Below are positions 1-11,930 of a stretch of 64,000 nt of DNA, in pieces. A program made the position numbers and the translations under genes. Source of the DNA: Cristatella mucedo (Eukaryota; Bryozoa; Phylactolaemata; Cristatellidae). The stretch spans positions 594,001-658,000 of the forward strand of contig WPIO01000101.1 of NCBI GenBank assembly GCA_009760855.2. The letters are read 5' to 3'. The notes under the pieces were generated by a model that was not told where the DNA came from, ran no database searches, and saw only the letters and a list, made by a program, of their open reading frames with translations. The stretch's first letter is position 1. Every line of letters begins with the position of its first letter.

Positions 1-572
1 GCCAACAAAAGGTTTCCGGAAAAACAGATATGCTGGAGCGCTATGCACAGCAATCGCTAAGGTGCAGTACACAGGTGCTTCATCCCCAAGATCGAGTGCT
101 CGAGTCCTGCAGCAGGTAATCCTTTAGCTCGGATAATCCTTTAGAGCCCGCTACGAGAGGGCGATAGCCGCTATGGCTCTTCAATGGCCACATACATATA
201 CACATTTATACTTACAAATTATAAACATTAATATTGTATTGTAATATATTAATATATGGGCAAATAAGAAGCTTCAAGCCACGAGACCAAAAAGAGTTAA
301 TTGCGGATGACTGACGTCACCATCCAAATCAGCTAGAATTAATGCGCGTGCGCACGCACTCAAAAAACCCGGTTCCCGTTCGAACAAGCCGAAGGAACCT
401 CGCTTGGTCACGTATTTGCGCACGTGCACACACACGTCCCCGACTCGTGTCCGGCTCACGTGTCGTGTCACCTGTCCGGCTCACAGCACGCTCAAGAATC
501 CGAGCACCCGGAATGACCACTTACAATATCAATATAGACCATTTGCAGTTCCTCCCCGTGAGGTGCAAGAAA
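1..572. other. MLK intron sequence, no exon seen
   Basis: This stretch should be the intron after MLK exon 2. I see no kinase activation-loop exon (no DFG or APE coding) on the minus strand. It holds AT-rich sequence around 190-260 and CG-rich sequence with CACGTG-like words around 340-500. Confidence 0.5.
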
Positions 573-575
573 GGA

Positions 576-606
<31 letters not shown>
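573..606. repeat. (GA)n microsatellite
   Basis: GA dinucleotide run with one GAAA interruption, about 40 nt past the MLK exon 2 donor. On the MLK sense strand it reads CT. Confidence 0.9.
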
Positions 607-609
<3 letters not shown>

Positions 610-644
610 GTGCTGCAAACACCACTACTGCTACTACTACTCAC

Positions 645-1019
645 TGTTATTCGACTTGAGGTCCCGGTGCACGAGCGTGACGGGCGCACGCTCGTGCAGG
701 TAGAGCATGCCTCGTGCGATCTGCACGGCCCAGTCGACGAGCACGCTCGGATGCAGAAGCTGCTTGAAGTTCTGCAAAGCGCCGCTGAGCGAGCCGCCGG
801 CGGCGTACTCCATCACCAGGCAGAGGTTGGGCGGCTTGAGGCAGACGCCACGAAGCGCCACGATGTTCTCATGCTTCATCACCCAGTAGAACTTGCCCTC
901 CTGGCACACCTTCTCGGCGGCGGCGCTGACGTCGCCGGACGACTCGGGTCGGGTGGCCTTCACGGCCACCAGCTCTCTTCGCCACACGCCCCTGTACACC
1001 TTGCCGAAGCCGCCCACAC
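645..1019 (-). CDS. MAP3K9/10/11/21: MLK exon 2 (kinase N-lobe to catalytic loop)
   Basis: The acceptor CTGCAG precedes GTGTGGGCGG and restores GVGGFGKV. The exon carries the VAVK lysine, the hinge with [10 protein letters not shown], and HRDLKSNN, and ends at the donor AACA/GTGAGT. On the sense strand an interrupted CT tract lies directly upstream of the acceptor and another lies just after the donor. Confidence 0.92.
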
Positions 1020-2921
1020 CTGCAGCAGCCGACAGAAGCAGCGTCTTCGAGAGAGAGCGCGAGAGAGAGAGCGCACCTGCTGCTGGGAGAGAGAGAGAGA
1101 GAGAGAGAGCGGGAGGCGAGCAGAGCTGGCTGCAGCTGGGACGAGCTGACAAAGCTTACTTGGCCCTACGCCGCCGCCTTCAGCTAGTATCGGCAGCGGA
1201 CGAGCCAGAAGGAAGAACAGACAAACGCCACCACTGCTGCAGCCAAGGCCGGCTGGCACGCGACGGCGACCGAGCCTGCAGGCCACAATGAGTCGGTTGA
1301 CCGACCATCGAGGCCTCTAAGGGCCGGTGGTCACTGATGCAGCAGTGTTTACAAAGTAAATACATGGGCTTTTGTGCTGCCGGAAAAGGGCATCTGCCGG
1401 CGACTGCGGCAGTGCAGTCTCTTTCTCGATCCTTTTGAAAAGTAATGATACACCTACCGGTGCCAATTGCTACGATAGTTTAATTGAATTATCATAGGCA
1501 GTCACTGCCACTCTTCAGGGCATTCCGTGGAGCTGAATCATTTCCACATTTGATGCGTAAATAGCATGCCCCCACCGGACCGTGATTCATGACGGAGCAG
1601 GCGAGTCACCCTCTAGGCCGTGACCTGAGACACTGGTCACTTTCCTAAACACCAGCACAGATTGACCGACGTGCCGTGCCCAAACTCATCCAAAGCGCGA
1701 TTGCCTAAGGAGCACCAGCGCGTGCCGAAGCGAGCTGACTTGGCACTCGCGCAGCCACAATTACCCTAAATGCCGCTATCACCAGAAGCACTTGCAGTGC
1801 TCAGCAATAGCCAGACGAAAAGGCTGCTCGTGTATTTAAATTGTTGGAATGCGATTAAACAAGATCGAACTCACGACAAACCGTTTAATGAAATGAATAA
1901 CTATTCGCAGACAGCTCGGTTAAGCAAACTACCGGGACCTGATTTGTACGACCCATACGACCTCTAATGAGCCATCGGTGAACAGGGCAAGCAAGCATCT
2001 ACAGCAGCTCGGTTCGTCTGCTTTACGTATGCTTTACCCCTAGCCATCGCAATAAATGCATCAATAAAGAATCATCGTACAGTTGCATTTCTACTCTAAG
2101 ATTCAAAATACTCTCTGTCACGTTCGAATCGAACGAACAGCTAACAAGACTTATAATATTCTCACTTCCACTCAAATCAAACTAACATATGCATATAACG
2201 ATAAGTGTAGTGATAAACACGTGTGACTTCAGGATCAAGGTTCGCTCTGTCAAAAGCTAAATCCAGCAGGGAGCCTCACGCAATAAAGGCCGCCGAGTCA
2301 AAGCCATGACGCCGAAAGCAAGCCGTCAAGCATTCTCTACAGGGCAGAGTGACCATTGCAAGACGTACGAATTTCAAACGAAAGATCTGGTCACGCCAAG
2401 TGCTCACTGTCGTAGTGGCACGCCTGACAGCAGTAGTTGCGCACAAAAAAGTAAGCCTTCGGTCACAGTGCAGCAGCAGCTGCAGCTCGTAGGAAACCGA
2501 TGCAGTGCGATCGATGAGAAGTTCTGCTGCCTCCCACGTGCAAGCCTGGGGGACCTCACGCTTCGGACCCGATGACTCCGACGGAGACGGACCACAGGCA
2601 TATCGACAAACAAGGTAGCATGCTGGCCTCGCCTGACGGCTGCTCCGCTTCTTGCACAGCCTGCTAAAGTGTCGGCTACCCATAGGAATGCTGCGGACAG
2701 CACGACGAGCGCCTTTCCAAAGAGCCCGTCCAGGGCCATCTGGCCAGGACGTAGCATCCCATCTCGGTGTACAGAAACTCGAGAGGGATTCAGAGAGGCT
2801 ACACGATGCGATCCGCAGTCGAGAGCCGGCATTCTCGTGCATCGCCAGAACGATACATCGAAAAGGGGATGGGCAATCAAAAAAAAAGGCAAGACTGATT
2901 CACCCAGAGCCCTGCTTCAAG

Positions 2922-2986
<65 letters not shown>

Positions 2987-5570
2987 CTTGCCCAGCCAGA
3001 ACGAAGCCCTGCCATGTCCCATCATCATCACCACCACCACCACCACCACTGACTGCCACTGCTCGAAGCTAGCTCCTAATATCAGGCAGGCCCTTGTGGC
3101 ATCCTGTAGCGGGATGGCTGTCCCTAGCAAGCATTAGCCTTTTGGGTCCCAGGCACCACCACCACCATTGCTTTCGACATGCTTGCCCAAGAGACCACAA
3201 ACTCGTGCACGATAGTGCAGTCTCGGGCAGACTGGAATTAGGGTAGCCACGCTGGTTTGGCTCAGTGGTTAAGGTGCTCGCCTCGACCAAGATCAAGGTC
3301 AATGTATTTGACGACCGAGGTCGAAGGCTCCGTGGCATAGGTGAAACACCTGAATAGATTAAATTCTCTTAGAGCGCTATACAAATGAATTGTATTGTAT
3401 TTTTCTTTAGATCGCACAGGCAAAACAGTTGAGATCATCTCACGCAAGTTAAAGCTCATTGTCCAACCCCGCACCCTTGTCGAAGCCGGTGGCAAAGACA
3501 GCACTGCAGGATTTTTGACTGCCAGGTCAAGCGAAGCCAGTGAAGCAAGCCAGGCACTGGATCAGAACCTCGGGCTACAGCACCGCCCAATTTAAGGGAT
3601 CGGGCAACAGCTGCTAAAGTAATGGTTGCACTAAATGCACTTCAATTGCCGAAAATGGGCTTTTTGACGCCTGCGAGCAGCCAAAGAAAATAAACGCTCA
3701 TCCCACGCCGACCCCAATGCTCTGGGCTGTCCTAAGTAGGCAGTGCACCGGCTATCGAGTGCACCACCGTCTGTGGGCCCATCGCTAAACTTGGGAGCTA
3801 GCCATGTCAACAGCACTGGCACACTTTTCACACATGACAATGTGCTAACGTACTCGAACACACCAGCTTATTGAACCTAAGGAAACTTCAGCACACCACC
3901 TCAAACTAGAGCAGCTAAAGCTTTCCAGCATAATAGCAATCTAGCCCACACAGGGAGGTGGAAAAAGTGCAACCTTTACGTTTGTGAATTTGCAAACTTC
4001 GGAGCCGGGGGGCACAATTGCTGGTCTATTGTGTGCCTGCCATCATCGCGTGTCAATCACTCATATATGCAGCTCCGGCTTAGAGCCGATGCTCATATCC
4101 ACAGCATACATCCTTCGCAAGGGTCTTGGCAACAGAACAACGGTAGCTAATTCAAATGCAACATCAGTGACTGGCAGACACGGTCAGCGTACTACTCGTA
4201 CCGTCAAGAACTCGAAAATTAGCAGCACGCACGGGGGGGGGGGGAGGGAGGGAGGGAGGGAGGGAGGTGGAGGTTGAGTTGAAACCCTACCAACCAGCCT
4301 GGTGGCATCACGGCCAGTCGCTTGCACGACCATCGCGCCGCTAGAAGGGCGATATGACATGCATTGCGGCACAGGTCACCCGGGCACATGGGAATCCGAA
4401 TCAAAAAACGACGTTCGATCAGCACGCACGCGAATTCCATCGGTGAACCGGATCGTAGCAACAATGGCCAACAATGGCTCAGCGGCAAACCTTGTGACCA
4501 CGTGCACATAACACCGACTGCGGACATTTTCAGCTGGGGCCAAGTCTAGTCAACAGCTCTACTTTGCACTGATGAGGGTGCACGCACGCACCGGCTGTGT
4601 GCAACGACGTATCAAAGGACGGGTATGTGCGCTCGACAACCTGCAGTGAAGCCGAGCGGCCGAATGCACCGAATGCGGTGGCAGTCACTACTGCCCACTG
4701 GCTGCTCCTGAGAGCCCTTAGGCAAGGCGACATGATCAGACAGCATGCTCAGCCAGCAACGCGCCCATGCTCCTAGCGATGACATGGCGAAATCCTGCCG
4801 CAGACCGAGCATAACGGGCAAAGACAAAAGTAGCCTCACTCTAGCTGGCCATCGACAATGGAGGCTTGCCATTGAACTTCACAAACCACGACATGGGTAG
4901 TTTTAATAACGCTAGCTTTGCTCACGACAGAAACCAGTGACCTACCGACGAGATGCCGTCCGTCCGAGCTGTAAGCAAAAGCGCAGAACGAACCAGCCAT
5001 GCAACTGTCTCCGGACCTAAGGGCCACGCATGCTCCGCCAGGGGACCGATAGGAGACATCCTGCTCGCAGACGATGGTCCGGGACTTCCCAAGCAGACGA
5101 ACCAGCAAGAAACGTGCCCCCCCCACAGCACGCATCCCAATTCGACAGCAGCAGCCTACGGCTGTAGTGCTGGGGATGTGGCAGCAGGGGTAATTCGGAA
5201 TGCAGAGGCTCTTGATAGAACGCAATCTTCAGGGGAGCAAGCAAAGCTGGTCACCTGCACCATTCAACTTCGCAGCAGCCATTTGCTTTTAAACAGAGAC
5301 GACTGACACATTTGCCTCAGCAGCCGCCGGCCCCGCGCGAGGCCGGTGGACTAGCCACGTGACTTGGTCAGCTCAGCGACGGCAAGCATGCGTCTGGCGG
5401 CACCCACCGCCCATCGCTGATTGCTCCTACTATTCACATGACGGCCCCTCCTAGAGGGAGTGTCAAAGAGTCAGTAAAAATTTAAACTTCCCCTCGCCTT
5501 CTCGACAACTCATGCATTCAACGCCTGCACAGCACAGCACCCAGAGATAGCGCTCTCTGCAGCGGATCCT

Positions 5571-5657
<87 letters not shown>

Positions 5658-6144
5658 ACTCGCCAGTCGAAGCTCTGCAAAAGACGAGCGCCCCTGCTCC
5701 TCGGCTTCTAGTTGGGTCGCTGCTTCTAGCTCTCAGGGGTGTCACCCAGATGCCCCTGGCAATAGGTGTAGAGAAGTGAGAGAGCCCCTCTGAAGAGACG
5801 CAAAGGGCTCCACTTCCGAGGCGGAGCAGCGGAAGTGGAGCCTGCACCTTCGGCCTTTCTCCGGTTGGCTCCTATTCAAGGTCAAGGTGTGATTTTTGGC
5901 TCAACCCTGGCTACACCTGTCTGCCTGCCTGCCTGCCTGCCTGCCCACCCATCAACCCATCAACTGAGGGTGGCCTGACTGAATGTGAGCAAGCACCAGG
6001 TCTCTCCACCTAAGCCGAGCTAATGTTGTGTGTGTGTGTGTGCTTTCTATTGACCGCCTTGTCACACACTCATAACCAAGGGAGGCCAACGCAAAACAGA
6101 AGCACATTCTGCCGTGACAAATGCCTAGCAATGGGCCGGGCACA

Positions 6145-6175
<31 letters not shown>

Positions 6176-7991
6176 GAGGAGGAGGAGGGAGAAGGCTTGG
6201 CGGGAAAGAAGAAGGGGAGGAGGAGGAGGAAGAGAGGGCAGGCGGCTAACCACAGCTTCCCTCGGCTGCCTCGGTGGCGACTGTGCAAACAAGTGCTCCG
6301 CATAGCTGCACGCATAGCTGCACGCCGAGCATTCAGCTTGCATCATCAGCTTGCATCATCGCTATCGTGCACTCACACGGCTCAGCGATGCCGGGAGCCT
6401 GAGATATAAGGACCTGAGACAAGCAAGAGGCCGTGCAGCGACAGCAGCACTCTGGCTACATAGTGTGGCATTGGCGGTGGGCCACCCTGGTGGGCTGCTG
6501 GACGCAAGGACAGGACGAGTCAGCGCGCATGGCGGGGGCAGGACGGCCGTTGCACACGCATCGTCACGGTGACTCGTCCAGCTCTCTCTTGCTGATGGGC
6601 CCCTTGCCATTGACCATGTGAACGCACACTACACCCAGTTCCCGCAATAAGCTCGCACAAACGTCAGTGGCAAGCTGTCGAGGCGCCAGCGGACAGGGCA
6701 TCACTTGACTTGATTCCCCCACGAGGGAACAAAATTGGCAACAAAATAGGAACTCCACGTCAACAACTGCATACAGGCACGCACACACACACACACACAC
6801 ACACACGAGCGCACGTGCACGTGCACGTGCGGCGACTGAGGCCAGCACTGCTGCAGCCTGCCTGCCTGCCCGAGTGATCCGAGCAATGAGCATCGTCGGC
6901 TGCGGAGGAAGTTAAATAAATAAATACTAGCTGATTTAACAGCCTCTTTTTGTATAGCGACAGAAGAGCCTTGACGGCTATCACCACCACTTGCAGCGGC
7001 GATAAAGGATCGCCCACTACAAGATTCGAACCCACGACCTCGGGGCCGAGGTCGTGAAAAGCAACCGCCTTACCTAGTGCGAGCCATTACGGCTCACCGA
7101 GTAGCTGCAGAGCCCGTATTTTGGTGACAACTTAGCTCCAGGGCTCACTGGCAAGGGGACCGCAGGCTGCTTGGCAAGTTGGCCTCGGATATTTGCAACT
7201 TTTGAGGCCGACTTTCCAACGGCAAGTTGGCCAAGCGCTGGCAGCGTCTGCACTCACGCGAATGCACTCAGGCAGACCCGTGCGCACAGTAGGACCGCAG
7301 CGAGCCAAGTCGGTCGGTCGGTCGCTACCCGTGCAGACGCTCAAGAGGGGCCGACGAGCAGAGGGAGGCGACTCCTCGCGCTACCGGCAGAGGAGCATGC
7401 AAGCCCGATCTCCACCTACGTCCACAAGCACAAGCTCGCCTGGTGGTGCAGCGACGCCTGCCTGCCTGCCTGCCTGCCCGCTGCAATCTCCTCTCGCGAG
7501 TTAGTCCGCCTCAACCGCACGCGCGCGCGCACACGCACACACGCGCGAGCCTCGCGAAAGCGCACGCGAGGCTGCTACAGCCGGAGCCACGCCCATGCGG
7601 GGAGAAAGGTAGTGAGGACAGCGCGAGAGGAGAGACACGATGTCGCACCTATGATGTCCTGGAGCTTGAGCTCGGCGTAGTCGATGCTGAACGGCAGCGA
7701 GCTATCCTGCGCCGGCAGATGGACGGCGCCGGGCTGCACGAAGTTGCTGGGGAACACTCCCACTTTGTCGTTGACCTGGCCCGTCCACCAGCCGTCGCTG
7801 CCCGACACGCGCGGGTCTTTGGACAGCACCTGCACCTGCGTGCCTCGCCGAAGCGTCAGCTCGTCCTGGTGGCTCGCCTCGTAGTCGAAGATCGCCGTCC
7901 ACAGCTTGATGCCCTCTTGCACGCGGCCCGCTCGGATCGTCTGCCGCGCGTCCGACGGCTGCTGCTGCGGCGGCGGCTGCTGCTGCTGCAT
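645..7991 (-). CDS. MAP3K9/10/11/21: Mixed-lineage kinase (MLK) MAP3K, 5' part only
   Basis: MLKs are cytoplasmic MAP3Ks that phosphorylate MKK4/7 and drive JNK signalling. Two coding exons are visible: 7991-7649 and 1019-645 (phase 1 join, 6.6 kb intron). The start is the ATG at 7991, followed by a Q/P-rich leader. Residues about 29-88 are an SH3 domain (ALYDY-like [16 protein letters not shown], then GWWTGQV and VGVFPSNFV). The kinase domain begins at the splice join with the glycine loop GVGGFGKV (residues 115-122), has the ATP-binding lysine in VAVK (about 135), and ends in the window at the catalytic loop HRDLKSNN (Asp about 234). SH3 directly followed by a kinase domain with this loop is diagnostic of MLKs. 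The activation loop, leucine zippers and CRIB motif would lie left of base 1. Which vertebrate paralogue is closest cannot be decided; it may be the single invertebrate form (Drosophila slpr type). Confidence 0.9.
1049..1109. repeat. Interrupted (GA)n upstream of MLK exon 2
   Basis: Two GA runs separated by a short GC-rich spacer. On the MLK sense strand it is a CT tract 30-90 nt before the acceptor at 1020, and it may extend the polypyrimidine tract. Confidence 0.85.
2923..2986. repeat. Poly(G) tract, 64 nt
   Basis: An uninterrupted run of 64 G on the plus strand, followed 30 nt later by a CAT/CAC trinucleotide run (3017-3050). The long Gly, Pro and His runs in local ORFs are artefacts of these tracts. 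The run length may be unreliable for sequencing reasons. Confidence 0.9.
3253..3405 (+). mobile_element. tRNA-derived SINE, family B, copy 1
   Basis: The head contains an A-box-like TGGCTCAGTGGTTAAGG and a decayed B box, so it is a relic tRNA-type pol III promoter. The body ends with a tail reading like TTCTCTTAGAGCGCTATACA followed by AAATG and T/A-rich sequence. The same architecture recurs at about 13520 and 49390. It is not a functional tRNA gene: no cloverleaf acceptor stem closes. Confidence 0.8.
5572..5656. repeat. (GA)n microsatellite
   Basis: About 42 perfect GA units in MLK intron 1. Confidence 0.95.
5923..5943. repeat. (CTGC)n tetranucleotide repeat
   Basis: Five CTGC units. The same motif recurs at about 6847-6868 and 7457-7480. 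Confidence 0.85.
6149..6189. repeat. (GGA)n trinucleotide repeat
   Basis: A GGA/GAG run of about 13 units, preceded by a G run, with purine-rich sequence continuing to about 6240. Confidence 0.9.
6779..6808. repeat. (AC)n microsatellite
   Basis: AC dinucleotide run followed by an imperfect GCACGT alternation, which is potential Z-DNA-type purine-pyrimidine sequence. Confidence 0.85.
6911..7099 (-). mobile_element. tRNA-derived SINE, family A, copy 1
   Basis: Read on the minus strand, the head has an A box (TGGCTCGCACTAGGTAAGG) and a near-perfect B box (GGGTTCGAATC), then a unique body and an A/T-rich tail near 6911. Similar copies are at 28380, 53506 and, more decayed, 20799, 9985 and 50895. 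Confidence 0.85.
7649..7991 (-). CDS. MAP3K9/10/11/21: MLK exon 1 (SH3 domain)
   Basis: This exon encodes the first 114 residues plus one base. The donor after ATA G is GTGCGA and splits the codon for the first glycine of the kinase loop. The ATG sits in a GC-rich stretch that also reads open in other frames, but only this frame gives an SH3 domain. No upstream in-frame ATG is evident. Confidence 0.88.
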
Positions 7992-7999
7992 GGCAATGA

Positions 8000-8250
8000 C
8001 TTACGCCTGCCTGACTGCTCGCCGCAAGGGCCTCTCCGCATTTGCCTCGCCGGCCGCGAAGAGCGGCGGCCGCCGCCAGACGGTGGCCGGCGGCGCAGAC
8101 CTCGGTGCACCGCGGCACCGCCTCGGCCGCTATGCGACCGACCGGCGCTCGTAAGTGAGGAACGCGCAGTGCATAGCTGCCGAACGAACGTCTTCGCACC
8201 TTCGCTCAAGCCACCACGGCCATCAAGCTAGCGATCGCGACCGCCCGTAG
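8000..8250 (-). promoter_or_regulatory. GC-rich 5' flank of the MLK gene
   Basis: CpG-dense sequence immediately upstream of the MLK ATG (7991) on the minus strand. It is likely 5' UTR and promoter, inferred only from position and composition. No TATA box was identified. Confidence 0.45.
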
Positions 8251-8740
8251 GTCAGGGAGTAGTAGTCGATACGCGCGCACCGACCGAGATAAACGACCTA
8301 AACAAAGTCAGCCCACCCTCGCCATCTTTAACACGGCCTATCTCGGCCGCAGCTGCAGCGCAGCATACGGACGTGTGTCGTTCGGGTAACGCCGCGGATT
8401 TTAATGAGTTCAACTTTTGGCGAATAATTTCTTTTGAAAAAAACTTGTCTAACTTTTCAGCGTTCAACGGACAAGAAAAAAGGTTATGAACCCTGTAGAA
8501 GCTCTAGCCCAAAGACTGCGTCTGGCTCCATAGATATCTAATTGTGGTTGCCCTTACCCCGGAGGGCTGCCGCAGAGGAGCGACCGTTTGCGATTCGCCT
8601 GGCTCAGCGAATCCGGCTTGCTAGGAACTCGGGAATTGCGTTGAGCATGGCCCGGCCTTTAAATGACTCTCCTAATGCACATGTAAATGTAGGTAAATTA
8701 TGTGGCAGTGTTCTGCACTGTTGAATAATTGCGAGACGTA

Positions 8741-9310
8741 TATGTTAATAATAATAATAATAATAATGCATTTGATATAGCGCCCTCACAGAACTCAATC
8801 TCTTTCTAGGCCCTTTACATTTGTTTCAAATAAAGCATGGTCGATGGCTGATAGTGGTATGCTCAATAAACAACAAGAATAACACGGTTAGCTGTGACAT
8901 GCACAGGGTCAGCATGCAAGTATGATTGGTGGCAGCATGCACAATGTCAGCACGCACAAACACATAAAGGACGAATAACACGGACCAACTAAATGCTGTG
9001 ATAAATAGATGCATTTTTAGTTTCTTTTTAAATGCGGTCAAGTCAGGGGATGTCGCGACGCAAGTCGGAAGTGAGTTCCAGGCTTTGGCAGCATACGAAC
9101 TATAGGCACGGTCTCCACAGAGGATTTGAGGTTCGTACGAGGTATAGGCAAACGATTAGATTCCGAAAAGCTGGTGGTAAGATGCTTAGCCTGGTGGAAG
9201 AGTAGATCTGAGAAGTAGGCTAGAGCCAAAGAATGAAAGGACCTTACAGTTACATACCTATTTCGGTTAACGAATGGCAGCAGGCGACACATCTGCAGAG
9301 ACATAAGTAA
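8741..9310 (-). mobile_element. CR1/L2-like LINE relic, family C (3' end)
   Basis: On the minus strand this reads a decayed C-terminal reverse-transcriptase tail (FSESNRLPIPRTNLKS, then a phrase like KPGTHFRLASRHPLT, from an ancestral AP-W-NSL motif), then a 3' UTR ending in a (TAA/TTA)n microsatellite. The same tail recurs many times in the window. Confidence 0.8.
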
Positions 9311-9350
9311 AATTGCGCTCGACTCTCTTTGCCGCTGCCGCTGACTCACT

Positions 9351-9617
9351 TCAGCCGGGTGCACAGTACAATTCAAGCACTGATATTTTCTGCGTGAGCT
9401 CCCTTTTCCTCCTTGTGCAGCAGATGCGTCGCCCTTGGAAATTGGGAAGTGACCTAATCCCTGAACGAGTGGGTCCGCCTTGCTCCGCGTCCGCCAGCAG
9501 CTCATTCATTCGCTGCTGCACGCCAGCCACCATTCTTTGCCGGTCTGAAGCTGAGATTCGAAAGGGAACCTCCGCCTCGGCGATTGGTCGATTGGGCGTC
9601 AGTTCGAAAGGTGGCAC
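9351..9617 (-). CDS. Unassigned exon-like ORF
   Basis: An 88-codon ATG ORF (MPPFELTPNRPIAEAEV...) with even codon use and a GC-rich upstream flank. It contains a helical stretch (RISASDRQRMVAGVQQRMNE) and a possible donor GGTCACTT inside. I do not recognise the protein and could not join it to another exon. It may be a first exon, a retrogene piece or chance. Confidence 0.2.
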   Translation of the reverse strand: MPPFELTPNRPIAEAEVPFRISASDRQRMVAGVQQRMNELLADAEQGGPTRSGIRSLPNFQGRRICCTRRKRELTQKISVLELYCAPG

Positions 9618-9984
9618 ATCTTAGCCAGCGTTTAGTTTCGGTCCCACTTTTCAAAAATCGCCCTGCGTCCTCCACCTCGGCGACGGATAGTTGAAGAGAG
9701 ATGGCGTCGAACTTAATTTAATTGCGTGCATAGATTGATAGTAGATCGCAGTTGCAAATATGGCTTGAGCGATAGCATGTAACAGCATTAAAAACACCTT
9801 CACACAGCGGAGATTTGGGATCAGTGGATAAATCGTCGCTTGTTCGAGGCGGGCTTTACATAGCTAGCATTTCAAGACGGAGTTAGCCCACGCCCCTTTA
9901 TATCTGTAGGAGCCCGGAATTATCAACCGGCAGTGAGGGCGAATGACAACGTGAACAGTGGTGTTTTGTTTGCCTAAGGATTAA

Positions 9985-10157
9985 GATAATAATAATAATT
10001 ATTAGCTGATATAATAACAGCCTCATTTGAAAGCGGCAGAGGAGCCTTAACAGTTATTCCTTGCCACCAGCTTACCGATAGCCCACTGCAGGAGTTGAAC
10101 CCGCGACCTCGGTCGTGAAGAGCGTGCACCTTACCTCCGGGGCTGTACAGCCGATGT
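9985..10157 (-). mobile_element. SINE family A, decayed copy
   Basis: Keeps the order of the family A body (TAGCTGATATAATAACAGCC, then GAGCCTTAACAG) and a degraded B box (GGGTTCAACTCC on the minus strand). Confidence 0.65.
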
Positions 10158-10299
10158 GCCGACCCCCCCCCCGACTGCGGTTTCCCGAAGACTTTACATT
10201 AGCCAATTTCCGGAGCATGCCACCGGGGGATTTAACAAAGTAAGTCGGTGTGGTCCTAGTCACGGTAAATGACAGATTTCGGCAAACTGCGGTCCAGCC

Positions 10300-10745
10300 T
10301 TTTTAATAATAATAATAATACACTTGATAAAGCTCCCAAGGAGAGCTCAACCTCTCTCTAGGCGCTTTACATTTGCTGCACAGGATACACGATCGAATGG
10401 TCAGTGGTAGCATGCTCCGTAAACAACAAGAATGACGTGGTTAGAAGTGACATGCACAGGATCAGCATGCAAGTATGGTTAGTGGAAGCATGCACAGTCC
10501 AGCACGCATAATAAGAATATAAGAAAAGCATATAAGAAAAAACACAGGAGCCCGCTAAATGCTGTGATAAATATGTGCATTTTTTAGTTTCTTTTTAAAT
10601 GTTGTCAAGTCAGGAGATGTCGTGAGGCAAGACGGGAGTGAGTTCCAGGCTTTGGGAGCATATGAACTAAAGGCAGGCTCTCCAAATGATTTGAGGTTAG
10701 AACAAGATGTATAGGCAAACGATTAGATTCCGAAAAGCGTTTTGG
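10300..10745 (-). mobile_element. CR1/L2-like LINE relic, family C (3' end)
   Basis: Parallel to the copy at 8741-9310, with the same C-terminal coding remnant and the (TAA)n 3' terminus near 10305-10320. The body is truncated at its 5' end at about 10745. Confidence 0.8.
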
Positions 10746-11089
10746 GGGGCACTCCAGAGGTGATGGCTTCGACCGATGTGCCTCACGCGGACTCAGGAAA
10801 CCCGCTAAAAAAAAGTGCTTCAATCGACTACAGCGATATTGTACTGGCATCAATAATCGAGCCGGGGAGACTTCGGGGTCTATCATCCCTACAACTAATT
10901 ACCAGTCTTCCCAAACGGCCAGGCAGAGCAGAGGCGACCCCTTCGCAGCGGCAGCAGCCTCGCTTGATGTCCGATCGAGCGTGCTAAAGCCCCAACCTTC
11001 CAAAGCAAGAAACCTCCCGTCAAGCGATAGAGCTGATCGCCCGGCAGAGTATAGTCACAGAGTATCAGCATAGCGACGGCGACTGTGCA

Positions 11090-11930
11090 ACAACTTTTCC
11101 GTGAATGCCGACTTACGTCAAGTCTCTCTGCTAATTCTATTGTATCTCTTCAGCAGCTTGTGGTGCTATCGATCGCCAAGTCCTTCTCGGGTGCCTTTCG
11201 TCTCACTTGGACACCATTGACACTGCACTGCAGTGGTTTAGGTCCTATTACAGCTGGCGATTTCAGAGACTTTAATGTCGTAGAGCAACTGCTATCAGAT
11301 TAATCTTTCAACAAAAGAGTACCCCGAGGATCTGTGTATGGTCAACTTCTTTTCACGCTTAATACTCTCCATTTTGCCAACATGATCGTCGAGACCATCA
11401 AGGCTTTAATTTTTACGCCGGCTAAACCAATACTTTGACCCGTCGATGCCTTCCAGCAACTCTTCCTTGTACCTGACAGCATGTATTTATGGCATTAGCA
11501 ATTGAATGATCCATTGGATAATGATGAAACCAGCTCACAAGCTTGAGCAAATCCAACGTTGCTCAGAAACTTAGAAAGCTAACCCTCAAAATGGTCTCAG
11601 CAGCAGATCTCCGGTAGTGTCTGCATGAAATCTGGGTGTCTTGTTCTAAAGTGACCCCTCGAAAGATGAGCACACCAGCTCTGCAGTTAAGTCTGCCTAC
11701 TTTATGAAACTGTTAGGTACCTTCGAAAGAATTTGGGCTGGCTTACACAAGCATACAGCAGCCAAGCTGGTCCAAGCACGTGTGCGACATCCCGTCGCTC
11801 ACTCCATGAAGGTCTTCTGGTCGGTGCAATAAAACGCTAACCGTTGGTGAGAAACAGTTCAGCCAGGCTTGTCAGTCTTGATAACTTAATAGCCATATAA
11901 TAATAATGATAACAGTAATAATAATAATAA
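11090..11930 (+). mobile_element. CR1/L2-like LINE relic with reverse-transcriptase core
   Basis: The plus strand keeps a degraded RT palm. One segment near 11320 reads RVPRGSVYGQLLFTL, matching the family motif GVPQGSVLGP-LLF. The catalytic F-Y-A-D-D region is reduced to FYAG plus a stop near 11420. Further on, NLGVLF and KSAYF remnants follow. Several stops and frameshifts make it a dead copy. Confidence 0.75.

Larger units (their letters stand above)
1110..7648. other. MLK intron 1 with repeats
   Basis: No further MLK exon or other gene is supported. ORFs of 100-190 codons on both strands (for example minus 2276-2842) have no recognisable domain, no repeated structure and no supporting splice context. 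The intron contains a 64-nt G run, a SINE B copy, a GA tract, CTGC and GGA runs, an AC run and a SINE A copy, each listed separately. Confidence 0.6.

Noticed and set aside
2276-2842. 188-codon minus-strand ORF in MLK intron 1
   Set aside because: No recognisable domain, biased composition and no splice context or promoter signal.
6911-7099. tRNA gene
   Set aside because: A and B boxes are present, but no closed acceptor stem or anticodon arm is evident, and the sequence is a repeated SINE.
7443-8231. 262-codon plus-strand ORF opposite the MLK first exon
   Set aside because: Antisense shadow in GC-rich DNA; the minus frame codes a clear SH3 domain.
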